From Apostichopus japonicus (taxonomy: Eukaryota; Echinodermata; Holothuroidea; Aspidochirotida; Stichopodidae), in contig NC_092582.1 in the NCBI RefSeq assembly GCF_037975245.1, forward strand, positions 24,132,577 to 24,196,576: a stretch of DNA of 64,000 nucleotides. The letters are read 5' to 3'. Positions 51,180 through 61,816 of the stretch are shown in pieces (within the stretch, counting starts at the first letter, position 1; every line of letters starts with the position of its first letter). The translations under genes were made by a program, and so were the position numbers. Below the pieces are notes generated by a model. It searched no databases and was not told the DNA's origin. It saw nothing but the letters and a program-made list of their open reading frames with translations.

Positions 51180-53130
51180 CACGATAACTCAACAAGGGAT
51201 TGACTGATCATGATCAAACTTGGTGGGTGGGTGGCCCATAGTGAGTAGATGAACCCTATTGTTTTTGGTGCCCACAAAGGTCACCAAAGGTCAGTTATGG
51301 TCCAAAAACCCAAAATACTAAAACTGCAATAACTCCCAGTGCCAATGTGCGACAAGCTTGATATTTTGGGACAAGTTGTGAACTGGTTAGGGCAATATTT
51401 TGAAACTTAACGGTCATGTGATCTGAGGTCACCAAAGGTTAATTAATGTTAAAAATCTGGTATTTTTGCGATAACTTGAGAACGAATTGTCCGTTAGGGT
51501 TGGGAGTTGCTTCAGTGTAATCCAATTGTCGACCCACATCTGGGTGACCCTTGACCTCAATTTGACCTCTGGTGACCTTTTCATGTTTTGGGGATTTTTA
51601 CAGTTTCGATGCTATTTTCAGATGTCAAAGGTACCTTCCGATCATAAATATCGATAGGTTGACCCCCGTGTGACCTTTGTGTGCGAACTTATATGGGGTC
51701 AAAGTTTTCGGTCAGAGTTAGGATGGCTGTACAGACTTATCGTGTTGATTTTTGGAATCAGCAGATCAAACTACATTTGAAACCAAGGTCAAAAGGTCAA
51801 AGGTCACATTAGAAAAAATGTGCTTAGTTTGGGAGAAAACGGGCGAAAAAGAAAATGTTTGGTTTTGATGCTAGATTTGGATATCAAAGGTACCTTCCGA
51901 TCAAAAATGTCAATGGGTTGACACCCGGGTGACCTTTGTGTGTAAAGTTATACAAGGTCAAAGTTAATTTTCAGACACTTAATGCAATAACTCCCAGGGC
52001 CAAGGTGTAACAAGGTTGATATTTTGGAACAAGTTGCAAATGGTATAGAGGAATATTTTCAAACGGAACGGTCATGTGATCCGAGGTCATCAAAGGTCAA
52101 TTAATGTTAAAAAACTAGTATTTTCGGTGAGAAAATGGGCAAAGAAAAAAATGTTTGAATTCTTACAGTTTTGATGCTATATTCACGTTTCAACAATCAA
52201 AAATGTCAATAGGTTTACCCCAGGTGACCTTTGTGTGTGAAGTTTTATGAGGTCAAAGTAAATTTTCAGACATTTAGTGCAATAATTTCCAGTTCCAAGG
52301 TGTGACACGGTTGATATTTTGGGACAAGTTGCAAATGGTATAGGGGAATATTTTCAAACTTAACGGTCATGTGATCCGAGGTCACCAAAGGTCAATTAAT
52401 GATAAAAAAACTAGTATTTTTGCGATAACTTGAGAACGAATTGTCCGTTAGGGTTGGGAGTTGCTTCAATGTAATCCAATTGTCGACCCACATCTGGGTG
52501 ACCCTTGACCTCAATTTGACCTCTGGTGACCTTTTCGTGTTTTGGGGATTTTTACAGTTTCGATGCTATTTTCAGATGTCAAAGGTGCCTTCTGATCATA
52601 AATGTCAATAGGTTGACCCCAATGTGACCTTCGTGTGCGAAGTTATACGAGTTCAAAGTTAAATAATATTAATGAGGTCACAGGTCAAACGTGAAAAACT
52701 CCCAAGTTGCAATAACTTAGCTACTATTTATTGGAATTTCGTCAAACTTGGTATGATGATATTGGTAGATAGTCTCCACACACTGATGTGTGTTGCAATT
52801 GATATCATGCATGTTTATAAGGGGGGGGGGGCTAGCATTATTTCGTTATGAAAAGTTTGTATGCACAATAACTCAACAAGGGAATGACCAATCATTACCA
52901 TACTTGGTGAGTGGGTGGCCCATAGTAAGTAGATTATCCCTGTTGATGTTGGTGCTCATTTCATGAATATTAATGAGGTCATGGGGTCAAACGTGAAATA
53001 CTCCAAATTGCAATTACTTGGCTACTATTACTAGTCGGAATTTCGTCAAACTTGGTATGATGATAATGGTAGATAGTCTTCACACACTGATGTGTGTTGC
53101 AATTGATATCAGGGCTTAGCATTACTTTGG
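51180..53130. repeat. AGGTCA-rich repeat block with internal duplications
   Basis: About 2 kb of non-coding DNA in NLR intron 3 made of diverged internal copies: 51410-51650 matches 52365-52620; 51960-52115 matches 52250-52410; 52680-52810 matches 52975-53115; 51175-51245 matches 52858-52930. By eye it holds more than 20 AGGTCA or TGACCT words, including three in a row at 51786-51806. The nested layout suggests repeated segmental duplication of one ancestral unit. No open frame is preserved. Confidence 0.8.
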
Positions 53131-53640
53131 CAACAAAAGTTTGTGAGCATAAATTACTGTTGTTGTATTAGGGCTTTGTTAGAAATTTCCCTATGAATGG
53201 AACTAATGAACAGCAGCAAGGAACCATGAAATGTTTTCAGTCTGGTTGTTTGTTGTATTTGAAGACACGTGAGCCTTAATGTAGAGATACCTTCAAGAAG
53301 ACCAAAGCAATGTCACATAAAGCAGACTACACTGGATTTTCAAACAAAAACAAATTCTATACATTTGGGTAATCTAGGATGGACATGAGTTCTTATGTTG
53401 CTGTGAATATAAACCATATGGAATACTTTAACTTTTGTATTTTTTAAACAACACGTTATTCAGCCTATTAACTAGTTCTTTGCTATTTGTGCTCGGCAAA
53501 AAGATTAGAGAAAGGTAATGATCAAAACTATGCAAGTAAATATATATATATATATATACCAGATCCTCATCACATTTTGTATCACAAAGATATGAATTAT
53601 TAGAGTGGATAATATTTTGCATCTGGCAACAGTACAATGA

Positions 53641-55386
53641 ATGATATCCAGGCGCGTATCCAGGATTTTCAAACCCGGGGGGCGCGAATTACTATCTAAG
53701 CGGAGCGCCACCATCGGTTGGCGCGCAGCGTACAAGAAAATTTCTTGTTTTGATACCCCCAGATCACCGGAAACGGCACTTCTCGGGCTTGAAATGACCA
53801 ACCAGATGTACACTTTTTGCCTGAGAACCAAGTATTTCCTAATAGTTTTTTTTCCCATCCATAACCTTTTTGAAGATTGTAAACCCGGCACACATCATGT
53901 TCGACATGATCGCATCTCCTGTGGGTCTTTGCTTTTGTAGGTGATTCTACGTAGCGGCCCACAATACCCGTCAGCCCCACTTTTCAAGGTTTAAGCCCCA
54001 TATTTGTTCAGAATTTGAAAATTCACATTTCTCGTGAATAAACTCACTTCAAAACATACCCATAATGTTGTACAAAATTTCATCTATGGACAACCAATAT
54101 AGAAAACTTCCTTCAACCCCTAACAGACCGGTCAAAATTTCACGAGTAGAGGGAAGTGTGATGCAGAATGTTGGTCAGAAATTTTCGAAAATTCAGACAC
54201 GGTTTATTTATTGGTGTACAAATATTAAAACCTCTTATAACGGCTATTATAAAACTTGGTTGAAGGAAATGAAAAAAATAGCAGATATTTCCGAAACCAA
54301 ACATTACACACATAGGCATAAGAGGCGCCGCGGCAGTGGCGGAGCTAGGGGTATTGGTCAGGAGGGGCGAGAATGGTATGTAGGGGCGCTTTCGACACTA
54401 TCTAAGCGGAGCGCCACCACTGGTTGGCGCGTAGCGTACAGAAAATTTTTGAGTAAAGATACTCCCTAGATCGCCGGAAATGACCCTTTCAAAAACGTTT
54501 GGTTATTTTCTCAGGCAAGTCGGACAGTTTTGAGGCTTTTCATCCTGGAACGCCATTTTCATGCTCACTGATATGATGTGATATCTGCTGTTTGCGTTAC
54601 AAATTCGAACAGGCGCATAGCGAGGAATTTGCCAAGGGAGGGGCGAAGCCTGTAGGCAAAATATCTAAGCGTAGCGCCACCATAGGTTGGCGCGAAGCGT
54701 ACAAGAAAATTTTGGGTGAAAATGCCTCCCAGATCACTGGAAATGGCACTACCAAAGGACCATTTGTTAGCGCGGAGCGTACAAGCAAATTTTGGCCGAA
54801 AATGTCTCCCAGTTCGCTGGAAATGACACTTCCCAGGCCTTGTAAGTTGCATCTAAGCACTTTCTATTTTGAAATTACTTAGCAATATCATTTAAAAAAA
54901 TGCTGAATGGGGGGGGCGGGGGGCGGGCGGTCGCCCCTATCCCAAAATGCGTCATGTTTCCCGACGACACGGTCGAGTTCGAGACCAGCCACAGTTGGAT
55001 TCATAGCACAATTCTACACACGCGTTATGATAGACCATATAAATTATATATATAGATCATTAGTGAGAGAGGAAAATGGAAACGTCAAAAAAATGGAGTT
55101 GTCGGTGTAAGGGGTAGGGTGCGTCACACTTTTACGAAATCATTGATCTGTCACTGGCTAACCTTCAGAGCTGTAATGATGTCACTGTTCCTCTTTCTCT
55201 TCCCGGTGTCTTTGCGTTTCTCTTTTACTCTCTCCTTTTCTCTCTTTCTTCTTTTTCTTTTCCCTTCCTTCCTCTCCTCCTCCTCTTTTTCCCCCTCTTT
55301 TTTCTTCTCTTTTTTTTCTCTCCTCTTTTTCTTACCCGGGGGGCGCGCGCCCCCAACGCCCCCCCTGGATACACACCTGATATCAT
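53641..55386. mobile_element. 1.7 kb inverted-repeat element with nested repeat copies
   Basis: The left end ATGATATCCAGGCGCGTATC continues CAGGATTTTC; the reverse complement of the right end reads ATGATATCAGGTGTGTATCC AGG. Just inside both ends are CCCGGGGGGCGCG tracts. The interior holds copies of the GGAGCGCCACC family at 53690-53800, 54336-54497 and 54610-54840 (the last with a duplicated second half), and a long CT tract near the right end. No transposase is visible. Confidence 0.6.
55185..55345. repeat. Polypyrimidine tract
   Basis: About 160 bases of almost pure C and T on the + strand, capable of triplex or slipped structures. The open frames over it (Phe/Ser-rich on +, Lys/Arg/Glu-rich on -) are artefacts. 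Confidence 0.85.
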
Positions 55387-56801
55387 CAAAGCAACGCTGC
55401 TGAAAATATCTTTGTTTTTATTCATGCTGCAATTATTTATCAAAATAGCCATGTAGTGTTAGCCCCAAAAATCGTATTGTTACCTAAACATGAGTAGTAG
55501 TATTGATATTCATGATTCCATTTCCTTTTAGTGTTCAATTATTTTTTAAGTCAACCTAATCCAAAATGTATTAAAAATGAAGCTTTTGATTATATCTCAT
55601 CTCACAAAGATTTCATAGATGACCTGGTCGACTAACACAATAGCAATACATCAAATGTTAGAACGTAAACAAACACCGTGACTTTCTTCATCCTATGCAA
55701 CTTTAGTTTGCAAGTAACGAGACAAGAACACAAACTAATAAATAACATTTAAAGGAATCTGTAATGTGACGGCATTGTAAGAGTGAATCATGTGATACAT
55801 CAGTCAAAACCTAATATCAGGAAAAACTTAAATATTATTTTCATGACCTCATAAAATTAAATCATCCTTTGCAAATTCTCTCTTTTCCCTTTAATTGTTT
55901 TTCAAAGAAAATTTACAATTTCGAGGGTAATATGCTGAGAAGTATTTGTCAAAACTTTTACCAATTCTAGCAGAAAAGAAAACTATAGATCAGCAACACT
56001 GATGACCCTAACCCTAACTCACGTGATGTCAATAGTATAATACATATGCACAATTATTTCCATAATAATTTGCATAGTAATCCATTACTGAAAAAGGAAC
56101 TTAAGGTCGTACTTCATATTAATAAACAAACACTAACTGTAAACAATTCTAGTCTTAAAACAACTCTGTTAAGAGCCTGAATCAGGATGTCCCATTTACA
56201 TAGTAATACTATGTTCAGGCCATACCGCTCCAAATTGGAATGTTCCATTCAAATAACTATGCATATGCTGTTATCTCAAGAAGCCAACTATGCATGCAAA
56301 GTACCGCAGGTTATGCTACAGTAATAGTGTTGATAGTATATGTACCACCAACCACAATATCAGCCGGGAAATTGTAGGAATAGGAGTGTTTTGCTCTCCA
56401 ATCCTCTTTTAATGGAGTTTGTAAGTTTGTTGGACTGTGGAATCAAGGAAAAGACAGTGTTAAATTTGATTCAATTACTTAAGTGAAATGAAAATCAGAA
56501 TCTAAAGGCCAGAAAATTCCTATACAGAGCACAACAAAACTTTGAATGAAATGATATATCGAGAATGAAGTATTTTTGTATCAGCATGAATGACTTACAC
56601 TAGGCTATCAATCTGAATGCCAATGGCACCGCTTAAATACTCTGTGCAGTGTTGTAATAAATATTAATCTTACAAGTTTCCACAGTTTGCTCTCTCTTTC
56701 ACTGACATGAAAGGACCATTGAAGATCACTAACTGGAACATAGTGATGTATATCAGTAATACATCCACTCAGACATTTCCTTATTGATGACAATATTATC
56801 T

Positions 56802-57090
56802 TGACCAAAACAATATAAGGAGGTCTGTTAGAGGATGTTACAAAATTGACTAGTTGAGAGAAATACATCCAGTTTTACGTTGTCATTGTAATATCTACGA
56901 AATGAGCTATGACTTTTATTTCTGTGTTGTTTAATGTGCCAAAACAATACTTGACCAAAACAATATAAGGAGGTCTGTTAGAGAATGTTACAAAATTGAC
57001 TAGTTGAGAGAAATACATCCAGTTTTACGTTGTCATTGTAATATCTACGAAATGAGCTATGACTTTTATTTCTGTGTTGTTTAATGTGCC
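56802..57090. repeat. Recent tandem duplication, 148-base period
   Basis: The segment starting CTTGACCAAAACAATATAAG at 56802 recurs at 56950. Over about 140 aligned bases I see one difference (GAGGATG versus GAGAATG), so the duplication is young or recently homogenised. Confidence 0.93.
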
Positions 57091-57347
57091 CCTTCACAAA
57101 CTGAATTGTTAAGATCAAGATTACTGACAATGTGAGCAAGCATCTAGCAGAGATGCATATTTGACTCATTCTTCCTTTTGGCTGCAAATAACTTAATATA
57201 TCATTTGACCCCAATTGACCCTACCTTTGATTAAAGAAGTCTTCACAGGGCAACAACTTGGACAAGTAGTATAAGCAATGGGACCACTGTGGTAAACCAG
57301 TCAGACTGACCTACATTATGTTGAGTAATGATGATGATATCACTCAC

Positions 57348-57397
57348 TACATTGCATATGGCTTCTTTTGGTAAGCCATCCTGTTCTGTGTTAATAC
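57348..57397 (-). CDS. Candidate minus-strand exon B, unrecognised gene
   Basis: On the minus strand, acceptor CTTCAGTGTTTCATTTAG and donor GTA|GTGAGTGAT bound 50 bases. Read with a split Gly from exon A, it encodes INTEQDGLPKEAICNV and exits in phase 0. The D-G-L-P-K-x-x-I-C pattern recalls the conserved core of ZAD zinc-finger domains, where a second Cys would follow in the next exon. It sits inside intron 3 of the NLR gene, so the proposed antisense gene would straddle NLR exon 4, an unusual arrangement that lowers confidence. Confidence 0.3.
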
Positions 57398-57606
57398 CTA
57401 AATGAAACACTGAAGCATGTAATGAAGTTAGGTATAGGGTTGTAAACCTAAATTCTGAATATTTTGGCCTCAAAAAATAAAACATTAATTGTTGACATAT
57501 TTGTCTAAGTTTTTGTCAGGCACAGTGTATCCTACAGTGAACCTCAGATGGACCATTAATACTATCTGTCATTCTGTTTCCATTGTGTCTGCTGCCTAGC
57601 ACAAAT

Positions 57607-59305
57607 TAGTGTTCAACCGATTATGCATAACAGAAAATACCGATTACCGATTATTTTTTCCATAATCATTCCGATTCCGATTATTTGAAAATGAGAAAAT
57701 ATCCCGTATATATACGAAATCGGCAATAAAGTTTGACAGAAACAATAATTGTTGTGATTTTCCCCTGTTTCCTTTTGCTTCGTTGTTATACAAGGCTCTA
57801 AGGTATCATTTTGTATGTACCAAATTACCTCTGGAGTTTCTTGGAAAGAAAAAAAAAAGTGTTTTTTTTTTAAATTTCCAAAATACGGTAGGATATGACA
57901 TCCTACCTAGTCAGTACTGTGCTAAGCGAATGGCCTAACCACCTCGACGTGAATGTCACCTGTTAATGGCTTGAAATGGGCTATGAATAGTTACTCAAAA
58001 TATCCATCTCAAAAAGTATCTCAGACAAACCATCCATCTTCAATCTTTACCAAAGTGTAAATTTTAATGACATGTTGCCTTCATTCCGACATTATTTTCT
58101 ACTTATTTTCAGTATAATACTGTTATGAACAAATAGAAATGTTACGAACTTCAAGTTAAACATACCTATTCGTTACCTATATAACTCTCTTCAGGTTCAA
58201 TTAGAAAATGTAAGCTTAGGCCAATCAAACTGAAAAGCAAAGTGTACCATCTAACTTGTTTAAAATTACTCTAAAATGTAATACCAGATTGATGTAAAGA
58301 AATAATAACAACTAGAAACTATTCCAATATAAAATATAACATTCCCCCTATAAGACATATCACTTACAGTACCTTCCAAACAAATGCCGATTTCCAGCAA
58401 ATTGAAAGTTTGCTACGCATTTTTTTTTTTGCAAACCGATGGTTAGGCTGCATTTCTCATTGACTTAGTGTGGTTGTTAGGCTAACATGTGGTCGAAGAT
58501 TGCAGTTTCCGTGGATATTTTTATTTTTTATTTGCGACACAACTAGAGCGAATAAACAGATGGCAAGGTTAGATTTCCATGCAGTTGACTTAGTGTGAAG
58601 TAAGGCTACCATGTGGTCGGAGATTTGAGAGGATTTTAGGTTATATTCGCTGGTACTGAAATTGCTTCGTGCACGCCGTAATTTTCCACGGTAACTTCCC
58701 GGGGATTGTGCGCGACCCTACCGCACTGCTTCAAATTTGATGCGGGATGTGAAAACTGTTTGCGCGATTCGCGCTGCAACTGCAATTCCTAGCTAAAGCA
58801 AACGCATGTCACAATTAATTTTACACAGACACCTGATATAACAAGGGCGATTTTCTTATATTTCTTTTTCACACTCGTAATTGTGCTTTAGGAGGGCTTT
58901 TTAGCACATCGCTACCGCTTATTTCCGACCCAGTCAAGCACATTCGTTAATTTGCGAAATTGGTATTGCTGCTATGCCTACTGTGCCAAGAAATTTGAAG
59001 TCACTAACCACGAGGGAAGCAAAATCGGCGACCCTGGCAGCGTAAATTGATGAAAGTATACACTGTGAAAGACGATAGAGGGTGTCTTATTTTAATATTT
59101 CGTAGTAAAAGAACAAACCTAATAAATACATCAGTTGATATTTTCAACTTCCATGTTTTTGAATAATGATATTTTCACCTTCCATATGTTTTTGAATAAT
59201 CGGTATGAAATAACTTGTATTCCACGTAATTTTTACCGATTCCGATTATGTTCCGATTATGCAATATTCGTACCGATTCCGATTAGGTTAATCGGTTGAA
59301 CACTA
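57607..59305. mobile_element. hAT-like non-autonomous element in NLR intron 3
   Basis: Terminal inverted repeats TAGTGTTCAACCGATTA and TAATCGGTTGAACACTA are perfect over 17 bases. They are flanked by an exact 8-base duplication, GCACAAAT, at 57599-57606 and 59306-59313. This is the clearest hAT-type insertion in the window. Sub-terminal ACCGATTCCGATTAT words repeat at both ends. The interior from about 58325 to 58925 is related to the interior of the element at 47243-48643 in the same direction. No transposase frame is visible. Confidence 0.85.
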
Positions 59306-59597
59306 GCACAAATACTGAACTTGAATCAATCCCTGATTCATGTTTTTAATTACAGTGATATTAATGATGTCACAACACCATAAAACAAAACATCATTGAC
59401 TTACACCTTGTGAATTATAGTTTTACAAATAACACTATATATATACAATGGTTACTGATTAAATTATAGGAAGTGTTGATGCTACAAATAAAACAATGGT
59501 ACAGTGACACTATTACAATGTGTCAACACCTTGATCTGATGCCTGCAGTAAACTGTACACATTAAAACCCATATATTCTGTCTGCTTGGATTTGTAG

Positions 59598-59914
59598 GAG
59601 TGTCTTCAGCAGCGCCATCAATCAATGTGAAGGAAACCTTGAACAGAATCAACCCGCTTGACCTCCAGTATGTCTATCGCTTTGCATGTGGACTCAACAA
59701 GTCAGCAGCAGATATCATCATCAAACACCTGCAGGAAACCGACGAGGGAAGTCGGTTTGCTATCCTTTGCATGCTTGAACAAGAAGAAAAGTCTGACCAA
59801 TTCATGCAGTCAGTTAGGGACTTGGTGTCAAGTATCATTCACATTACCAAATATGGTGCCATTTTGTTACAGAGGTCTACCATACAAGTCCTTGAAGTTG
59901 CTTCAGCTAATCAG
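59598..59914 (+). CDS. NLR gene, exon 4: helical region after NACHT
   Basis: This 317-base exon follows acceptor TTGGATTTGTAG and ends at CAG|GTAATT. Entry is phase 1 (the split codon becomes Gly) and exit is phase 0, giving residues about 510-615. The sequence includes ETLNRINPLDLQYVYRFACGL and DIIIKHLQETDEG. The Y-x-F-A-C-G-L signature and following amphipathic helices match the helical linker between NACHT and the leucine-rich repeats in many NLRs. The segment ends with STIQVLEVASANQ, which in related proteins leads straight into leucine-rich repeats. The four exons joined give 1845 bases, exactly 615 codons, with no stop. Intron 3 before it is 9.2 kb and full of transposons. Confidence 0.85.
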
Positions 59915-60204
59915 GTAATTATCAATTTGTGTTTTGATACTCTCAACACCAGAAAGGGTTCTTAAGTTGAAAAAGTTCATCCATCTTGGTTTTATTTATT
60001 CAATACAGTATTTGTGACTCAACTTTGCTACCCACATTGTTTAGATTCCATTACAATAGTTCATTGCAATTATCGGCCAACACTTTTTGTATTTATTTCT
60101 TTGGGTTCTGATGTTCATTCTCATTGTTGATAGACATTAAACTTACTAATTAAATTTCCTTCCTGAATGCCAGTGAAATTCTGAATAGTTTTCTCGCATC
60201 TCAG

Positions 60205-60264
60205 GTTATTCTCTTAGTCGGGAAATGTAAGAGATATGGCACCACATTTAGTGTGGACCATTGA
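60205..60264 (+). CDS. Candidate short last exon of the NLR gene
   Basis: An acceptor (GTTTTCTCGCATCTCAG) ends at 60204. Read in phase 0 from exon 4, the next 19 codons encode VILLVGKCKRYGTTFSVDH and then a TGA at 60262-60264. The join would read ASANQ-VILLVGKCKRY, plausible as the start of the region where repeats normally follow. If used, the protein would be about 634 residues with no leucine-rich repeats. An AATAAA lies at 60606-60611 inside a hAT-like element. Alternatives are that repeat exons lie beyond the window, or that the true next exon is elsewhere: another in-phase open segment follows an acceptor at 63326-63327 (starts ALREFVDQASL). Only transcript data can decide. Confidence 0.3.
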   Translation, partial: VILLVGKCKRYGTTFSVDH

Positions 60265-60473
60265 CTCATTGTCTAAATGTAGCAGCAACAATTTGATAAA
60301 GAAAAGGTGATATAATTCATCATTAACAGTTTACCTCGGAAAACACGAAAACAGGTTCTTTAAATTATCCTCTGTAATATTTACTGTTATGCTGGTTATT
60401 GTGTGCTGTTGTGGGTTGACCCCACTGCTTTAATTGAAAAGAAAGTAACACAATAATTACACATGTGTAGCAC
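60265..60473. other. Short stretch between candidate last exon and hAT-like element
   Basis: If exon 60205-60264 is real, this is the start of the 3' untranslated region. No other feature is seen. Confidence 0.3.
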
Positions 60474-61349
60474 TAGTGTTTACACAGGTCCAAAAATCGG
60501 GACCGGTTACCCGAGAGCCGTTACCCGTCGGGTATCCGGGTACCCCGAAAAAATTGTTTACCCTCATGTAACATGATTTTCAAGCAATTACAAATTGGAT
60601 GCTATAATAAAAAAAAATGAAATATATTCTCTACTGACAATGTTTTCATGTTCGAATACGTAGGTGTAAGATTAGGTATAAAACCTTCCTCAATAATTTC
60701 TATTTGCTTTTGTTTCTTTCATTAACTTGTTAATAACTTCATGTAATAAACATTACTACTAACATCGCACTGCCGCCGCTGCTTATGCTTGCTCTCCACG
60801 TCTATTGGATCAGACCATATAAATATCCAATTTAGCTCTAGTTGTAACTACTACTACAGTATATATTATGCAGGCCCAGGGCATTAGCCCCGAGATTGCG
60901 CGATACGCGCAATTTGATTGCATTTGGAATAAACGATTAGTAAAAGCCACTTGCGATTATTTTTTAGTTAATCCGTCTGTAATCCATAAACATCTCGTAA
61001 AATTCCTTGTCAGCCTCTCCTTCTATGAAATAAACGAATGAATAAATAATCATTTCTCCCACATGGTAGCCTAACTCCACACTAAGTCAATGAGAAATCT
61101 AGCTAAGCCTAACCATCTGTTTATTCGCTGAAATTGTGACGCAGTTATAAGATATCCATAGAATACCATCATTATTGATGTTACGTTTGACCACATGGTA
61201 GCCTAACACCACACTAAGTCAATGAGAAATTTGCCAAACCATTGGTTTGCCCCCCCAAAAAATCACACTTTGCGTAGGATTCGGGTAATAAATTAGGAAC
61301 CGGGTAGTATCGCGTCTGGCGGGTACCCAGATAACCTGTGCAAACACTA
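60474..61349. mobile_element. hAT-like non-autonomous element past exon 4
   Basis: Ends TAGTGTTTACACAGGT and ACCTGTGCAAACACTA are inverted repeats with one mismatch. Flanks are TGTAGCAC (60466-60473) and TGTAGCCC (61350-61357), an 8-base duplication with one change. Sub-terminal CGGGTACC words occur on both sides. The segment 61058-61240 is an inverted, partial relative of the interior of the other two elements (CACACTAAGTCAATGAGAAA, CTAACCATCTGTTTATTCGC). Confidence 0.75.
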
Positions 61350-61750
61350 TGTAGCCCATTTGTTGCATTGGGGCTGTGAAGAATATGTTAGTGCTCAGGC
61401 CTGGTCCATGTAACAAAATTGTGGAAAAGCAAGATTATTTACCAATTAAATAAATATCTTGACACAATGTTGGGATTACTTTGGGAAGTTGACACCATGT
61501 AATTTATAAATGTATCCTATTATATTCAAATAGGAACATACATGAATATGCACATCACATTCTGATCAGGGTAGTAATGCATTCCATCGTATTCTTGTTG
61601 GGTCTGGTGGTCTAATGTGCATGAATTTGTGCAACATAAATACATTAAAATATAATTACTAAGTACAGCTTTATTGCCTTGATCGAAGGTATGCAGCACA
61701 ACCCATTTCAATAACTGAATATCGAAAATTTAGTTTGTAGAGACACTCAC

Positions 61751-61816
61751 CCAGAATCTCATCCACAAAGGAAGTTATGACATCAGTGATGTTGGCCCGT
61801 TTTTTCTTTTCAATTC
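61751..61816 (-). CDS. Candidate minus-strand exon A, unrecognised gene
   Basis: On the minus strand, an acceptor (TTCTGTTCATGTCCTTCAAG) and a strong donor (CTGG|GTGAGTG) bound 66 bases, phase 1 at both ends. It encodes IEKKKRANITDVITSFVDEIL plus a split Gly. The composition (basic start, then an amphipathic helix) and clean splice sites look coding. It joins in phase to candidate exon B at 57348-57397. Together they read as a helix followed by INTEQDGLPKEAICNV, faintly like the end of a ZAD-type zinc-finger domain (a D-x-L-P-K-x-I-C stretch). That family assignment is inference only, and no other exon of the gene was identified. Confidence 0.35.

Larger units (their letters stand above)
50420..59597 (+). 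other. NLR intron 3
   Basis: This is a 9.2 kb phase-1 intron. In order it carries a small inverted-repeat element (50475-50826), a TG microsatellite (51111-51163), an AGGTCA-rich repeat block (51180-53130), a 1.7 kb inverted-repeat element with nested copies (53641-55386), a recent tandem duplication (56802-57090), a possible minus-strand exon (57348-57397) and a hAT-like element (57607-59305). I see no additional + strand exon, and none is needed for phase. Confidence 0.65.

Noticed and set aside
55119-55452. Phe/Ser-rich + frame and Lys/Arg-rich - frame
   Set aside because: Both are translations of the polypyrimidine tract at 55185-55345.
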